Shown here in pieces: positions 36,890 to 46,114 of a stretch of DNA of 64,000 nucleotides. Position numbers and translations under genes: made by a program. Source of the DNA: Phycisphaerales bacterium UBA5793. Lineage in GTDB: Bacteria > Planctomycetota > Phycisphaerae > Phycisphaerales > UBA5793. The notes beneath the pieces are model-generated. The model was not told where the DNA came from. It saw only the letters and a list, made by a program, of their open reading frames with translations, and searched no databases. The stretch lies in NCBI GenBank assembly GCA_002418285.1, contig DIDT01000034.1:67335-131334 (forward strand), in the 5' to 3' direction. Every line of letters begins with the position of its first letter. Position 1 is the stretch's first letter.

Positions 36890-37554
36890 ATCGCGCTCCC
36901 TTTGTTGGCGGCTTGTCTGGCGTTGGTGATGTACTCACGTAGCTTGTCGAAGGCCCGCTTCCTGATCTGCCGCAAATTCTCGACGCTCGTCTCCAGGGCG
37001 GCCGCCAACTCCTCTGCTATTCCGTTCGGCAATCGTTGGTTCTTCTCGCCTGGGGCGTAGTACTGCATAGTCACGTCAATGATGCGACGCTCTCTATCGG
37101 AGAGAGTGGCTAGTGCTTCTTGAACGAGCCGATCCTCAGCTCCGTCCGGACTGTCTGTGCCAGGAGCAGCGATCTCGTCGTACGGCTCCCAGTCGCCTAC
37201 GAGCTTGAGCACGACTTGAGGGTGCTTTAGCTGATCGCGAAGGAGGTTGTGAGCGACTGCGCCGAGCCAGGCTCGCACGTTTCGCGTGCCCACACTCGCA
37301 TCAAGGCCCGTTCGCTTGTATGTGTGTGCCTTCTCAAAGGCCCGTCTGAACGTGTCGAGCACGAGATCCTCAACGCCATGATCGCCCAGAGAGTCGCGGT
37401 GCTTGATGAGCCGTCGGAACAGATACTCGGAGTGTCGCTTGTAGAACTCGCCGCACGCGGCTTGAGCGATCTGGAGATCCTCAGCCTTCCAACTCATCAG
37501 AACCAGAAGGTCCTCATCGGTTTCGACTTGGACTTGGTGGTCTGGAGATCCCAT
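36886..37554 (-). CDS. Sigma-70 family (ECF) sigma factor, 222 aa
   Basis: Region 2 (FYKRHSEYLFRRLIKHRDSL, then VEDLVLDTFRRAFEKAHTYK and AWLGAVAHNLLRDQLK) and region 4 (ATLSDRERRIIDVTMQYY, then SVENLRQIRKRAFDKLREYI) are both present. The insert of ~35 residues between them is hydrophilic. Longer and more divergent than the sigma factor at 15.6 kb, it belongs to a different ECF group. It starts 110 bp after the SAVED-effector gene of the CBASS operon, with a TATACT on the minus strand near 37595-37600 as a possible own -10. Control of the CBASS genes is inferred from position. Confidence 0.8.
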   Translation of the reverse strand: MGSPDHQVQVETDEDLLVLMSWKAEDLQIAQAACGEFYKRHSEYLFRRLIKHRDSLGDHGVEDLVLDTFRRAFEKAHTYKRTGLDASVGTRNVRAWLGAVAHNLLRDQLKHPQVVLKLVGDWEPYDEIAAPGTDSPDGAEDRLVQEALATLSDRERRIIDVTMQYYAPGEKNQRLPNGIAEELAAALETSVENLRQIRKRAFDKLREYITNARQAANKGSAI

Positions 37555-37663
37555 GGCGCATGCCCTATGAGCGGCGGTACCGCGGCTCCTGCGAAGTATA
37601 CGACAAAGCGCGACACGCAGGTACTATCGAAGCGGAGCCGGGTTCTAGGACGGTGGAAGAACT

Positions 37664-39115
37664 TCACCCGAGTATGCGGACGGTCGGCAAGTAGTTGTCT
37701 CCACTGATCCACTCGTAGCACTGCACAGGACCTGTGGCGTTGAGACGGTGACCCAGGAAAAGGGCCAGGGAGGAGGGCCCCGCAATGAAGAGATGGACGA
37801 GGCGAGTGGAGGTCGAAGCGATGGCAGTTGAGATCTGATCCTTGATCTGGTGGACGACGGCATTGCACTGAGCCGCCGAAATGACAGGTGCCTCTCCATG
37901 GATGTGGAGCCGCGGAGCACTAGCCAAGCCGGAACGGTCGGCGAACTGACAGACGCTCTGAACTACATCTCTGATGCAGCTCACCACGACCACGAGATCC
38001 GCCCCAGTGCCTGTCGGCGCGGATATCTGGAGGTCGTAGGCTGGTGTGGAAACGTCTGCATGCTCGGTCGTTGACCACACGGCACCACGATTCTCGAGGC
38101 TCAGCGAATAGCCAGCGACCGCCGAACACACTGAACCAATGGCTAGGGACGTGGAGAGCCGCCGGTCCCCCGAGATGCGAAGGGTCCGAGGGCGGCGATA
38201 CTCACGAACCCACGCGTCGAACCGCCTGAGTTCATTGACAATGCGACTCCATTGGGGCGTCGGTGGGTAATCGCGATTCGCCCCGCCGAAGAACAGACTC
38301 CACTCAAAGCAGATAGCCCCTCTCCGGCACGGTGCCCCGGAGATTGCCGTGTGAAGCCGAATCGCTCGCTGTGGAACGGACGTGGATGCTGGCCGACATT
38401 GATCAATCGCGTCCTCGATCTCGTGGCGAGGCAGGGGGCGATTCTTGTGACTTTTCACGACAGCAAGAACCTCTTGGAACGCCTGCTGCTGGAGTGGCCC
38501 GGAATAGTGCTGGTACTCAGAGAACTTCGAGAGTGCGTCTTTGAAGAGTGCGGCTGCGTGGTCCGTCGCAAGCGGCCAGTGGGGCTCGATGAGGACGCGG
38601 CCGAAAAGAAACTCTGCATCCTGGGCGGTACGACCAAGGCCATTCACGATCTTGGTGTAGTCGTTCATCGACTTCCGAAGAAGTGCACTGCGGGGGTCGT
38701 AGAACGAGTACGGGTCTCGAACGCGACGAAGTCCGTTGGCGAGCGGTTGGAGATCCGCCGACAAACCGGTCGAAATGAGCGTGAACCACTGAAACACTCC
38801 GGGGCTACCACGATCGAGCTCGATGAAGTGGTCAATCTCATCCCAGAACTCCGATGGAGCGACGGAGTGGTTCTTGGCCTCAAGTCCGTCGCGGTGCAGC
38901 CCATGGAACGGATCGAACAACATGGCCTCCGTGTCACACACCGATTCGCGAATCATCGAGGTAAAGCCGTCGTACTGAAGCCAGGCAGGAATCTTGGCGA
39001 GCGTGACACCCTCTTGAAAACTAAGCCCGCCTTCTGCGATGTCACCTCCCTTCGCTTCATTGTCCAACAGCGAGGGCGCGGGTGGCTGCTTTGCGTTCTT
39101 GGTCTTCTTGCTCAT
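37664..39115 (-). CDS. cap4: CBASS effector: nuclease-like domain plus SAVED (Cap4-like)
   Basis: 483 residues. The C-terminal ~190 residues form a SAVED domain: TLRISGDRRLSTSLAIGSVC, DLVVVVSCIRDVVQSV, LHIHGEAPVISAAQCN, and HLFIAGPSSLALFLGHRLNA with ending CYEWISGDNYLP. The N-terminal half begins GGLSFQEGVTLAKIPAWLQY, with acidic residues in RESVCDTEAM and EAKNHSV (E-x-K), consistent with a DUF4297-type PD-(D/E)XK nuclease as in Cap4. It is switched on by a cyclic oligonucleotide bound in SAVED, and would then degrade DNA. It overlaps cap3 by 4 bp. Confidence 0.85.
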   Translation of the reverse strand: MSKKTKNAKQPPAPSLLDNEAKGGDIAEGGLSFQEGVTLAKIPAWLQYDGFTSMIRESVCDTEAMLFDPFHGLHRDGLEAKNHSVAPSEFWDEIDHFIELDRGSPGVFQWFTLISTGLSADLQPLANGLRRVRDPYSFYDPRSALLRKSMNDYTKIVNGLGRTAQDAEFLFGRVLIEPHWPLATDHAAALFKDALSKFSEYQHYSGPLQQQAFQEVLAVVKSHKNRPLPRHEIEDAIDQCRPASTSVPQRAIRLHTAISGAPCRRGAICFEWSLFFGGANRDYPPTPQWSRIVNELRRFDAWVREYRRPRTLRISGDRRLSTSLAIGSVCSAVAGYSLSLENRGAVWSTTEHADVSTPAYDLQISAPTGTGADLVVVVSCIRDVVQSVCQFADRSGLASAPRLHIHGEAPVISAAQCNAVVHQIKDQISTAIASTSTRLVHLFIAGPSSLALFLGHRLNATGPVQCYEWISGDNYLPTVRILG

Positions 39116-39591
39116 CGCTGCGTCCCTGCTTTCTCCATCACAAGGTGCCCCGTCTCAGTTCGGCCGCCGGGAAGGAACACGGTGATGCGTCCCTCGAGCT
39201 CTGTCTTGGCCCGTAGCCGCACAATGAGCAAGATGGCGAAGTTCGCTCCGACCGCAGGGTCTTCTACCAGCTCCCGCATCGTGCTTCTGTCGGCGGAGCT
39301 GGAACCGAGGTCGAACGAGTGGTGGGAATGCCATTCGCCGAGGTAGTTGAAGCGGGTGTATTGGTGATCCGTCTTGCAAAAGAACTCGGCGAGGGGCCGC
39401 ACAACGTACTGCACCAAGCGAACAAAACTCGCGAAGGCACCGCCGCGGGTTTGAACGGTGATGGAAGCGATGCGAAACGTGTCCGCGCCTACGTGCTCAC
39501 CCATCAGGATGCCGCCAATCTCTCGGGGACCCGCAGTGGTCAGCGCAGAAACGAGCGTTTCTCGGATCTCAGGAGGGAGCAGTGCCCGCAT
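39112..39591 (-). CDS. cap3: CBASS JAMM deconjugase Cap3
   Basis: 159 residues with the complete JAB/JAMM zinc-protease signature: Glu in REIGGILMGEH (~24), and GEWHSHHSFDLGSSSADRS (H-x-H then S and D). In type II CBASS Cap3 removes the nucleotidyltransferase from its conjugates, countering Cap2. The start lies inside the end of cap2 (23 bp overlap) and the stop overlaps cap4, so the operon is tightly coupled. Confidence 0.88.
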   Translation of the reverse strand: MRALLPPEIRETLVSALTTAGPREIGGILMGEHVGADTFRIASITVQTRGGAFASFVRLVQYVVRPLAEFFCKTDHQYTRFNYLGEWHSHHSFDLGSSSADRSTMRELVEDPAVGANFAILLIVRLRAKTELEGRITVFLPGGRTETGHLVMEKAGTQR

Positions 39592-41350
39592 CGTTGTCCT
39601 TCAGTAGGGAGCTGAGAAAGCCCATTGTCTCTTCGGTGAGTGCCTGGTCGGCGGTCGCATTAGGTGCCTTCTCCTCAAGGTGGTCAGTCGGGATCGCGAC
39701 ATTGTGAAACGGACCCTCGAATACCCAGCCCCGTCGGAATCCGAGCAGGTAAACGCTGTGCGGGAACGCGGATGGTTCGTGGGCGAGCAGGGCATCAGCG
39801 CTGAGCTGGGCAAGATAGCCCGCAACGATGGACACGTCGCCGTCGGTCGCTGTCTGGACATTCCCCTCATCGTCAATCGTGTCGTAATTAGTCGGGGGTG
39901 TGTGGTCTTCAAACGGGTGCTGCTTGGTGTAGTGGTTGAAGATCCCCCGAAGAGCGTGTGGCGACAGGTCCTTGGCAGGCCGCGAGCGAGCGACGAGTCC
40001 CCCAAGACCGCCGCCGAACACTTCACCCCATATCAAGGGGCGGGCCTTCGCAGCAGCGGCTCCGGCCAGGATATTGAAGACGCGAGGGTCCGCGGTAGCG
40101 TCGATGATCACATCACAGTTGGCAAGCTTTCGCGTGACGTTCGCGATCGATGTGTTGGACTCCTGACCTGTCAGGTGGAGAGTCGAGGTCTCCACCTGAA
40201 TGAGAGGAGAGAGCTGACGGAGCAGGTGCGCGACTGCCAGGACCTTGTACTCTGCCACGTTGTGAAGCGTGAGCACGTGACGGACGACGTTCTCAGGCAA
40301 GAAGAGGCCCTGGTCGACCAGCACAAACGAGCCGACTCCCATCCTGGCAAGAGTCATAGCGACCTTGGATCCGAGCGAGCCCAGCCCGACAATGCCGACC
40401 TTTTTCTCCTTCAGAGATTCGAGCTCCTCCGGGTTGCGAGGAGCGTCGGCAAAGCAACCCGGGGAAACCGGAGCAACCACCTTCAGCACGGTGTCCTCGC
40501 CGGTGTTGCGGAACAGAAAGTGCGGCGTGCCCGCGCAATCCACAACCATGGCGGAGAGTGGATACCGCGGCGGATTGAGGCGGGCTTGGGCCGCAGAAAG
40601 CGTCTCAGCCCCTTGTGCGGCCAAGAACTCGTCCAACTGCTCAACCGTGGAGATCTTGCGGACAATGTCGGTTGCGACATCGACCATGACCAGGATCGCT
40701 TTGCGGATGAGGGGCGAGTCGCGCTCTTCGATGAGGGTGGTCGGAGGCCAAGAGTCTCTCCACGGCTCACCATCCGCGACCTGAACCTCCTGCACGACCG
40801 CCAGCGACGAGTCACTCTGGAAGTGCCTGTGGAAGACGACGGTGCCGGTGTTGCCAGCCCGAAAGTCGTGGAAGAACCGCTGCAGATCGGGGCTCAGGAA
40901 GTAACGCGTGAAGTGGCCACGAGCTTCCTGGCCTGGACTGAGCTGATGTCGGGACGGAACATGACGGCGTGTCGGTGGATTGCCGGCGTTCTCGATGTCG
41001 AAGAGCGTGTACGCGCTCTCAAGGAGTTGAGCCCCCAACACATCCGGATGCCAGGTATCCGGGCCCCACTCAAGGCAGAGCGTCCCGTCGGGATACTGGT
41101 GCCCGGACCAGCGTTCGGCGGCTTTGTTCTGGGGTCTGACGGCGGGCGGAACGTGTGGAAACAGTGCGGGATAGGTGAGACGAACGGGATAATCCTGTCC
41201 GTGTGCATGGATGATCGCATCGATGGAGAGTCCACTCTCGATGTTCCATTTGACGTCCGTGAGCCAGTCAACCCGGTCTGCCAGCTCATCGATTGCTTCG
41301 CGCTCCTTTCGGAGTCGTGCCATGTCATCGAGATACCAGAACCCGGTCAT
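39569..41350 (-). CDS. cap2: CBASS E2-E1 conjugation enzyme Cap2
   Basis: 593 residues. N-terminal E2-like domain with SGHQYPDGTLCLEWGPDTW (active Cys ~92). A linker follows, then an E1/ThiF adenylation domain beginning ~316 with GIVGLGSLGSKVAMTLARMG and NVVRHVLTLHNVAEYK, and GEVFGGGLGGLVARSR later. It attaches the C-terminus of the nucleotidyltransferase to targets, priming it for activation on infection. The start overlaps the nucleotidyltransferase stop by 4 bp. Confidence 0.9.
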   Translation of the reverse strand: MTGFWYLDDMARLRKEREAIDELADRVDWLTDVKWNIESGLSIDAIIHAHGQDYPVRLTYPALFPHVPPAVRPQNKAAERWSGHQYPDGTLCLEWGPDTWHPDVLGAQLLESAYTLFDIENAGNPPTRRHVPSRHQLSPGQEARGHFTRYFLSPDLQRFFHDFRAGNTGTVVFHRHFQSDSSLAVVQEVQVADGEPWRDSWPPTTLIEERDSPLIRKAILVMVDVATDIVRKISTVEQLDEFLAAQGAETLSAAQARLNPPRYPLSAMVVDCAGTPHFLFRNTGEDTVLKVVAPVSPGCFADAPRNPEELESLKEKKVGIVGLGSLGSKVAMTLARMGVGSFVLVDQGLFLPENVVRHVLTLHNVAEYKVLAVAHLLRQLSPLIQVETSTLHLTGQESNTSIANVTRKLANCDVIIDATADPRVFNILAGAAAAKARPLIWGEVFGGGLGGLVARSRPAKDLSPHALRGIFNHYTKQHPFEDHTPPTNYDTIDDEGNVQTATDGDVSIVAGYLAQLSADALLAHEPSAFPHSVYLLGFRRGWVFEGPFHNVAIPTDHLEEKAPNATADQALTEETMGFLSSLLKDNDAGTAPS

Positions 41351-42345
41351 GCAAAGCCCCCGGGCTTTTGGGGCGTGATCGGTCGGTCAGGGAACGTCAA
41401 TGCGGGCACGGCTGCGGAGGTGGTGAGCAGCGACTCACTCGCGGCGGCCTTGCCGTAGGACGGGATGCGGGGGAGGATCTCCTTCCACATCTCATCAGCC
41501 TTCTCGCGGTCCTTCTCGTTGAGGGCCTTGCGACCAAGTTCCGCATGCTTCTTCGCCTCCTCGTAGAACAGCTTGAAATCCTCGACGCTGAGACGTTTGG
41601 TCACTATGTTGCCGGGCACGCTGGGGTCAGCAATCTGAGGCACCGAGCCCACCAAGTAGTTGGTCGAGTACTTGCTGACGATCTTCTCCAGCGTGCCCAC
41701 GAAGAGCGTGGGATACTGGTCGTCATCGCGGTCCATGCACTCCGCCACGATGGTCTCGATCATGAAGCCCTTCGGCCGCTTCGACCTCGCGTGGTGGCGC
41801 CGCCACCACTTGATCAACTTGACCATGGGCTTGAAGCGGCCGTCCGTGTCGTCGTTGACCTGGGTGGCCCACTCCGTGTGGCCTCGCGGATTGGTGCGGA
41901 GCCACGTTTCGAGTCGGCGGTCTGGCAGGTACAGCGGTCCGTCGGCACCCTCAGGGGCGATGATCGGGACGACGTCCATGTCCACAGCAGCCGTCGTCAC
42001 GCCGACCGAGCGATCGTTGATGTGGTCGTCGAGCTCATATTTCTCACCCAGAACGTCGCGGAGCAGCTTGAGCACCTCCTTGGGATCGGTGTCCAACGAG
42101 TAGTTCGTCTCGACGATGATGTCGATGTCGGGCTTGCAGCTTTCGCCGTCGACGATGCGGGGGCGGATGGCCGTGTTGCGGCGGTAGGACCCAGCCAAGA
42201 ACGTGTCGAGGTGGACGTCTCGGAAGTCCTCGTGGTCCGCGAGGTACTTGCGGAGGGTGCGGTGTGCGCTGGAGGCGACCGACTTGGACGTCGGGCTCGG
42301 CTCGACATCCTGGAGAAGTTTCTCGAACTGTGCTTGCGATCCCAT
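41347..42345 (-). CDS. cdn: CD-NTase (cGAS/DncV-like nucleotidyltransferase) of CBASS
   Basis: 332 residues from MGSQAQFEKLL (AGGAG ~10 bases upstream; an in-frame ATG 8 codons earlier contains that site). Nucleotidyltransferase motifs: AGSYRRNTAI (GS at 52-53), PDIDIIVETN (D73, D75), and third acidic VDMDVVP (~122-124). KLIKWWRRHH marks the following helices. The C-terminal tail ends PQKPGGFA; in type II CBASS a C-terminal Gly/Ala is the conjugation point for Cap2. It makes a cyclic di- or tri-nucleotide for the SAVED effector. It is the first gene of the operon. Confidence 0.9.
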   Translation of the reverse strand: MGSQAQFEKLLQDVEPSPTSKSVASSAHRTLRKYLADHEDFRDVHLDTFLAGSYRRNTAIRPRIVDGESCKPDIDIIVETNYSLDTDPKEVLKLLRDVLGEKYELDDHINDRSVGVTTAAVDMDVVPIIAPEGADGPLYLPDRRLETWLRTNPRGHTEWATQVNDDTDGRFKPMVKLIKWWRRHHARSKRPKGFMIETIVAECMDRDDDQYPTLFVGTLEKIVSKYSTNYLVGSVPQIADPSVPGNIVTKRLSVEDFKLFYEEAKKHAELGRKALNEKDREKADEMWKEILPRIPSYGKAAASESLLTTSAAVPALTFPDRPITPQKPGGFA

Positions 42346-42761
42346 CTGATGATGTCTCCTGCCCGTCAACCGCGTGTTCGGTCGATCGGCAAATGTGAGG
42401 ACGGTTCACGCCGAATCCAAGGCCCGGAGCGGGGTGAACGGAGTGTTCTGGAATGAATACGGGGAACCGTGACAGCCCGCAAGGGCGGAAAAGCGGTAGG
42501 TCCGGCCATGTCTAGCGTGTCGCCGCGTTGGATCTGAGGCTGGGGAAGCGCGGTAGTACCGTGGATGGGACGGCATCCGCATCACGCATTGAGCAGGATG
42601 CAGATGGCTTTCCAACGCTCGATGGACAATCCCGACCACGCGGCCACAACACTCCCAAATAGCGTGTCGTGAGCGCCAAGAAGAACGCCTAGACGCTCCC
42701 AGACACGCTCCAGAACGGCATTCTGAGATTCCCTGGACTCCAGTGACTCACTGGTGTCTTG

Positions 42762-42804
42762 GCCCCGTGGCGAAACGGCAGACGCAGCGGACCTAAAGTC
42801 CGCA
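42762..42804 (+). tRNA. 5' fragment of a tRNA-Leu (truncated, not functional)
   Basis: The sequence GCCCCGTGGCGAAACGGCAG, then ACGC, then GCGGA CCTAAAG TCCGC has a Leu-type D-arm and an anticodon stem-loop with TAA. No variable arm, T-arm or matching 3' acceptor follows; the next bases run into the end of the recombinase pseudogene (stop at 42835). C at position 33 (normally T) also shows it is not functional. Its place at the end of a recombinase gene suggests a displaced attachment site. Confidence 0.55.
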
Positions 42805-42871
42805 CCCCGATTGGACGAGACCGTCTGCTGTCAGTCAAGCCTCTTGTACAGCGGGATATCGAAGTAGATGA

Positions 42872-43276
42872 CTAGGTTCTGTCTGACGGATGGAGCAGTC
42901 GGAGGCAGCGTTGAATCATTGCCAGTTTGACCATGGCGAGGAAGTGGAGCGCCAGCTTCTCATATCGAGTCGCGATTCGGCGGCAGCACTTGAGCCAGCC
43001 GATGCATCGTTCCACCACGTTTCGTCGTCGATACTTCCGTTTGTTCAGTTTCGCGCGCGGCTGGTTGCTTCGACCGGGAATGACCGCTTCGATCCCTCGC
43101 TTGGACAACCACTTCCTGATGCGCGGATAGCTGTACCCCTTGTCGCCCGCCACCGCGTCGGGGCGGCGCCGACGACGAATGTGGATGGTGTCCATCAACC
43201 GTTCGAAGCTCGTCGATTCGTGGCTCTGTCCCGAAGTCGCCAGCACGCCCAGCGGCACGCTGCGGCCATCGGTCAC
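42872..43276 (-). CDS. IS5 transposase, second frame (OrfB, catalytic end)
   Basis: Carries the second Asp (AVAGDKGYSYPRIRKWL) and the catalytic Glu (RRNVVERCIGWLKCCRRIAT) of the DDE domain, ending LLHPSDRT. With OrfA it forms a complete transposase, so the element may still move. Confidence 0.88.
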   Translation of the reverse strand: MTDGRSVPLGVLATSGQSHESTSFERLMDTIHIRRRRRPDAVAGDKGYSYPRIRKWLSKRGIEAVIPGRSNQPRAKLNKRKYRRRNVVERCIGWLKCCRRIATRYEKLALHFLAMVKLAMIQRCLRLLHPSDRT

Positions 43277-43827
43277 CAGATGAAGCTTCGAGCCAAAGCC
43301 TCCGCGGGATCGTCCCAGGGCGTGGTCGCGCGGTTCGGCTTTCCCCCTTTTTTTCCGGCTCCCGCCGCGGATCGGTCCGCGCGGATGCTCGATCCGTCGA
43401 CGTTGAAGACGCTCCAGTCGATGCGGCCGTCGTCATCAAGTTCGAGATGCAGACGATGAAGAATGCGATCGAACAATCCATCACGCGTCCAGCGCCGATA
43501 GCGGTCATAGACGCTCTGCCACTTCCCGTAGCGCTCGGGCAGGTCACGCCACTGCGCGCCGCAGTTGAGGATCCAGAAGATGCCGTTGAGCGTGACGCGA
43601 TGATCGTTCCATCGGCCGCCGCGCGCCTGCCGGGGCAGGAGCGGCTCGAGACGCTCCCATGCTTCATCGGTGAGTTCATACCGGCGACCGGGTTTGCCCC
43701 GCACGCCACGACCAGTGCTCGATCTGTTTCGGGCCATCCATGGCCTCCTCTCGAGCACCAGCATACCCGATCGACAGACCGAGCGCAACCGTACATGCGC
43801 CGAACAACTGATCCGTCAGACAGAACC
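42875..43827 (-). mobile_element. IS5-family (IS427-like) insertion sequence
   Basis: About 953 bp with perfect 17-bp terminal inverted repeats (GGTTCTGTCTGACGGAT at 42875-42891 and its complement at 43811-43827), flanked by TA on both sides, the target duplication. It carries two frames joined by a run of seven T at 43348-43354 (A7 in the transcript) that allows frameshifting. The orfB stop codon TAG is completed by the flanking TA, a known feature of such elements. Inserted into the 3' end of the recombinase gene. Confidence 0.92.
43273..43737 (-). CDS. IS5 transposase, first frame (OrfA)
   Basis: From MARNRSSTGRG. DUF4096-like N-terminus (YELTDEAWERLEPLLPRQAR, then GIFWILNCGAQWRDLPERYG) and the first catalytic Asp in SVFNVDGSSIRAD. 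The A7 run in GAGKKGGK leads to a -1 shift into the second frame; without it the protein ends at RSFIW. Confidence 0.88.
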   Translation of the reverse strand: MARNRSSTGRGVRGKPGRRYELTDEAWERLEPLLPRQARGGRWNDHRVTLNGIFWILNCGAQWRDLPERYGKWQSVYDRYRRWTRDGLFDRILHRLHLELDDDGRIDWSVFNVDGSSIRADRSAAGAGKKGGKPNRATTPWDDPAEALARSFIW

Positions 43828-44965
43828 TAATCACTCCGCGCAGTCGCGAGACTTCCCTGTTGAGTCGGTCCAATTCGCCCGCTGATGGCTTGGTCTTGTC
43901 GGCCGCGGTCGCGTCATGCACCACGGCTTGATCCCGCCGCTCCTGCTGGTCGGTCTCCCGACTCCACAACCGCTGTTTCGGCGCCTCCCGATCGATTGCC
44001 AAGAAGTTGATGTACGCATTGAGCGTGTTTGAATTTGGTGCATGACCGAGTCGCGCATTCACTTCATCTCGCGTCCAGCCTGATCGAAGCAGGTGGCACG
44101 CCATCCCAGACCGCAGGTCTTTCCAGCGCACTGGTTCACCATGCGGCATGGTCGACGCCCCACTCCTCTGGACCGCCTTCGCAAGCACCTTCGCAGCAGC
44201 CCGATACCCACTGTTGAACAAGTATCCGTCGTTGAGCGGAGCACTCGGCAGCACGAGATCGAGGAGTCGGGTCGTTTCAGGATAGAGCGTCACTTCGCTT
44301 CTTGTGAGTCGACTCCGCTTGAGTTTGCTCGCCGGCAAGTTCACGATGTACTCGCGCTCTCCGGAGTGCCGGTTCACCTGGGCGATGAAGTCCTCCCTCG
44401 TGAGCGCGAGCAAAGTCTGGATGTTCTCGCCAATGTCCCACGCGAGCCAGAGGAGCAGTTGATGCACGGGATTGCGCGAGACTCTGACGAGCTTGCGGAA
44501 GGATTCCTCCGTTGCGTATCGAACGATCCGCGGCGAATTCTTGAAGGACTCGATGACGTCCTCGGCCAATCCATCCTTGCCGGCTAGACGGAAGGGCTTG
44601 CCCTTGAAGATCTTGTTGTAGTAGGAGCTGCGATCCTGGAAGATGGTGCCGTTGCGGGTCTTGATCCTATCGTCTTCAAGATCGTCGTAGACTCTCTGAA
44701 TGTCTTCCTTCGTCAAGTCTTTCCAAGGCTAGTTCTGGAACCACAAGTTCGCGTTCGTGAGCCGGCGGACATAACCGATGAGAGTCTTGCAGCAACCGTT
44801 GTCCAAGTCCGGCAAGCCATTGATCCGCTTGATCTTGTGCTCTTCGAAAGCGAAGAACTCCTTTAACCGGTCCGGATTCTCAGCACAGATATTTCCGTCT
44901 GAGAGGAACGCCTCCTTCAGCCGTTCGTAGTACCCTCGCCAATCCGGTGCCATCGTGCCATTCAC

Positions 44966-45676
44966 TGTTCTGCCTCGTTTATGTGCTTTGCACCGAGGTG
45001 GCTTAACCAGCCGAGTCGACTTTGTGCCCGCGAGAGTGATCCAAAGGTCAATGCCCCTACCGGGAGTGATGCTGGCAGGAGTTCCTGAAGTAGGAGCAAC
45101 TCACCCGACCGCACACAAGCACCACAAGCCCGATGAGTCCAGCCCAGCTGAACCTGAGACCTTGACGTCTTACCGGAATAGCCAGGGGTATCGAGAAGAC
45201 CGATCGGCCCGAAAGCGAGATCTCCATGCGCATCACGATGGCCATGCCGCAATTCATGCTCGGCTATTGAGAACGGCCGGCATAGATGCGAGATCCCTTG
45301 GAGAATGCCTCTGGAGATCCTTCGAGTATCGTGCAACACGCGAACCTGACGCTCGGCGTTCGAAAGCGCCTCGTGATCATCATGGAGAAGTCGGTGCCTT
45401 TCGAACGAGCACTTGACGTGATACGGGAATGCCAGGAGTTAAACCCAGCGCCCAATGCCAGATTCTGCAGCAGCTCCCGGGCAACCCCTGTCCCGCTTGA
45501 ATCAAACTCTGCAGCTTGCAGGGCGAATGACCTCTTCGCCAGTCAGAGTGGCGTGCCTTAGAAGAGGGCGCACTCGCCGCCATCGGTGCTTGACGAGTTC
45601 ATTCGACTGAACTGATGAATACCGATTCGACACGCACTTTTTGAACAGTGCCACTCATCAGTAGTGCGTGAGACCC
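44966..45676. other. About 700 bp without a supported gene
   Basis: Short frames only. A 66-residue minus-strand frame at 45057-45257 has one hydrophobic segment (FSWAGLIGLVVLVCGRV) but no other support. It separates the recombinase remnant from the HerA-type module. Confidence 0.35.
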
Positions 45677-46114
45677 ATGGTTATGCTGCCTTACCTTGCT
45701 GATTCTGATCCTTCTGATCGGTACCTGTATGCCAACGATGTTCTGGATCGCGATCCGTTGACCAACTGGCTTGCACAGCGTCAGCAGCGTGCCGCCGTGC
45801 AGTTGCACGGGTCGCTGCGCATCGGCTGGGAACGACTGTCCTTGGCGGCCACACGGTGCAAAGAACTTCAAGCAGAAATCGACGAGGCCCGCAGCCGTCT
45901 GCTGAACCTGCCTTGGTTTACCCCGCCTGGCATTGCTCTGAGTCTTGAAGAGCGCGCACTGAAACTCACCTCTGAGTTGCACGCTGAGCGGGTCGCTACG
46001 TGGGCGTCTCTGCGTGAGCTTGCCGAACCCATCCAGGATGCCGGCCTCGAGCGCTTACGGACATCCTGGCTGAGCGCGTTCGAACATGTGGAGTCCGAAC
46101 GAGGTGGTACATGA
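45677..46114 (+). CDS. Hypothetical protein upstream of HerA-like ATPase, 145 aa
   Basis: MVMLPYLADSDPSDRYLYAN starts a helical protein (LQAEIDEARSRLLNLPWF, then LELTSELHAERV-like helices) with no known motif. Its stop overlaps the ATPase start by 4 bp (ATGA), so it is probably a dedicated partner. Confidence 0.6.
   Translation: MVMLPYLADSDPSDRYLYANDVLDRDPLTNWLAQRQQRAAVQLHGSLRIGWERLSLAATRCKELQAEIDEARSRLLNLPWFTPPGIALSLEERALKLTSELHAERVATWASLRELAEPIQDAGLERLRTSWLSAFEHVESERGGT

Larger units (their letters stand above)
42835..44965 (-). pseudogene. Tyrosine recombinase pseudogene (amber codon, IS5 insertion)
   Basis: The N-terminal part (MNGTMAPDWRGYYERLKEAF... to NANLWFQN) ends at a TAG at 44729-44731. 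The same frame then continues PWKDLTKEDIQRVYDDLEDD through the catalytic region: PVRWKDLRSGMACHLLRSGW, ARLGHAPNSNTLNAYINF (H and Tyr), with the first Arg region atypical (WDIGENIQTLL). Sequence resembles archaeal-type integrases. At 43828 it is cut by the IS5 element; removing IS5 and one TA restores the end LRGVISHLLRYPAVQEA and a TGA at 42835-42837. Two lesions make it inactive. Confidence 0.8.

Noticed and set aside
39680..41458. 592-residue plus-strand frame opposite cap2.
   Set aside because: Antisense shadow of cap2, which has full E2/E1 motifs.
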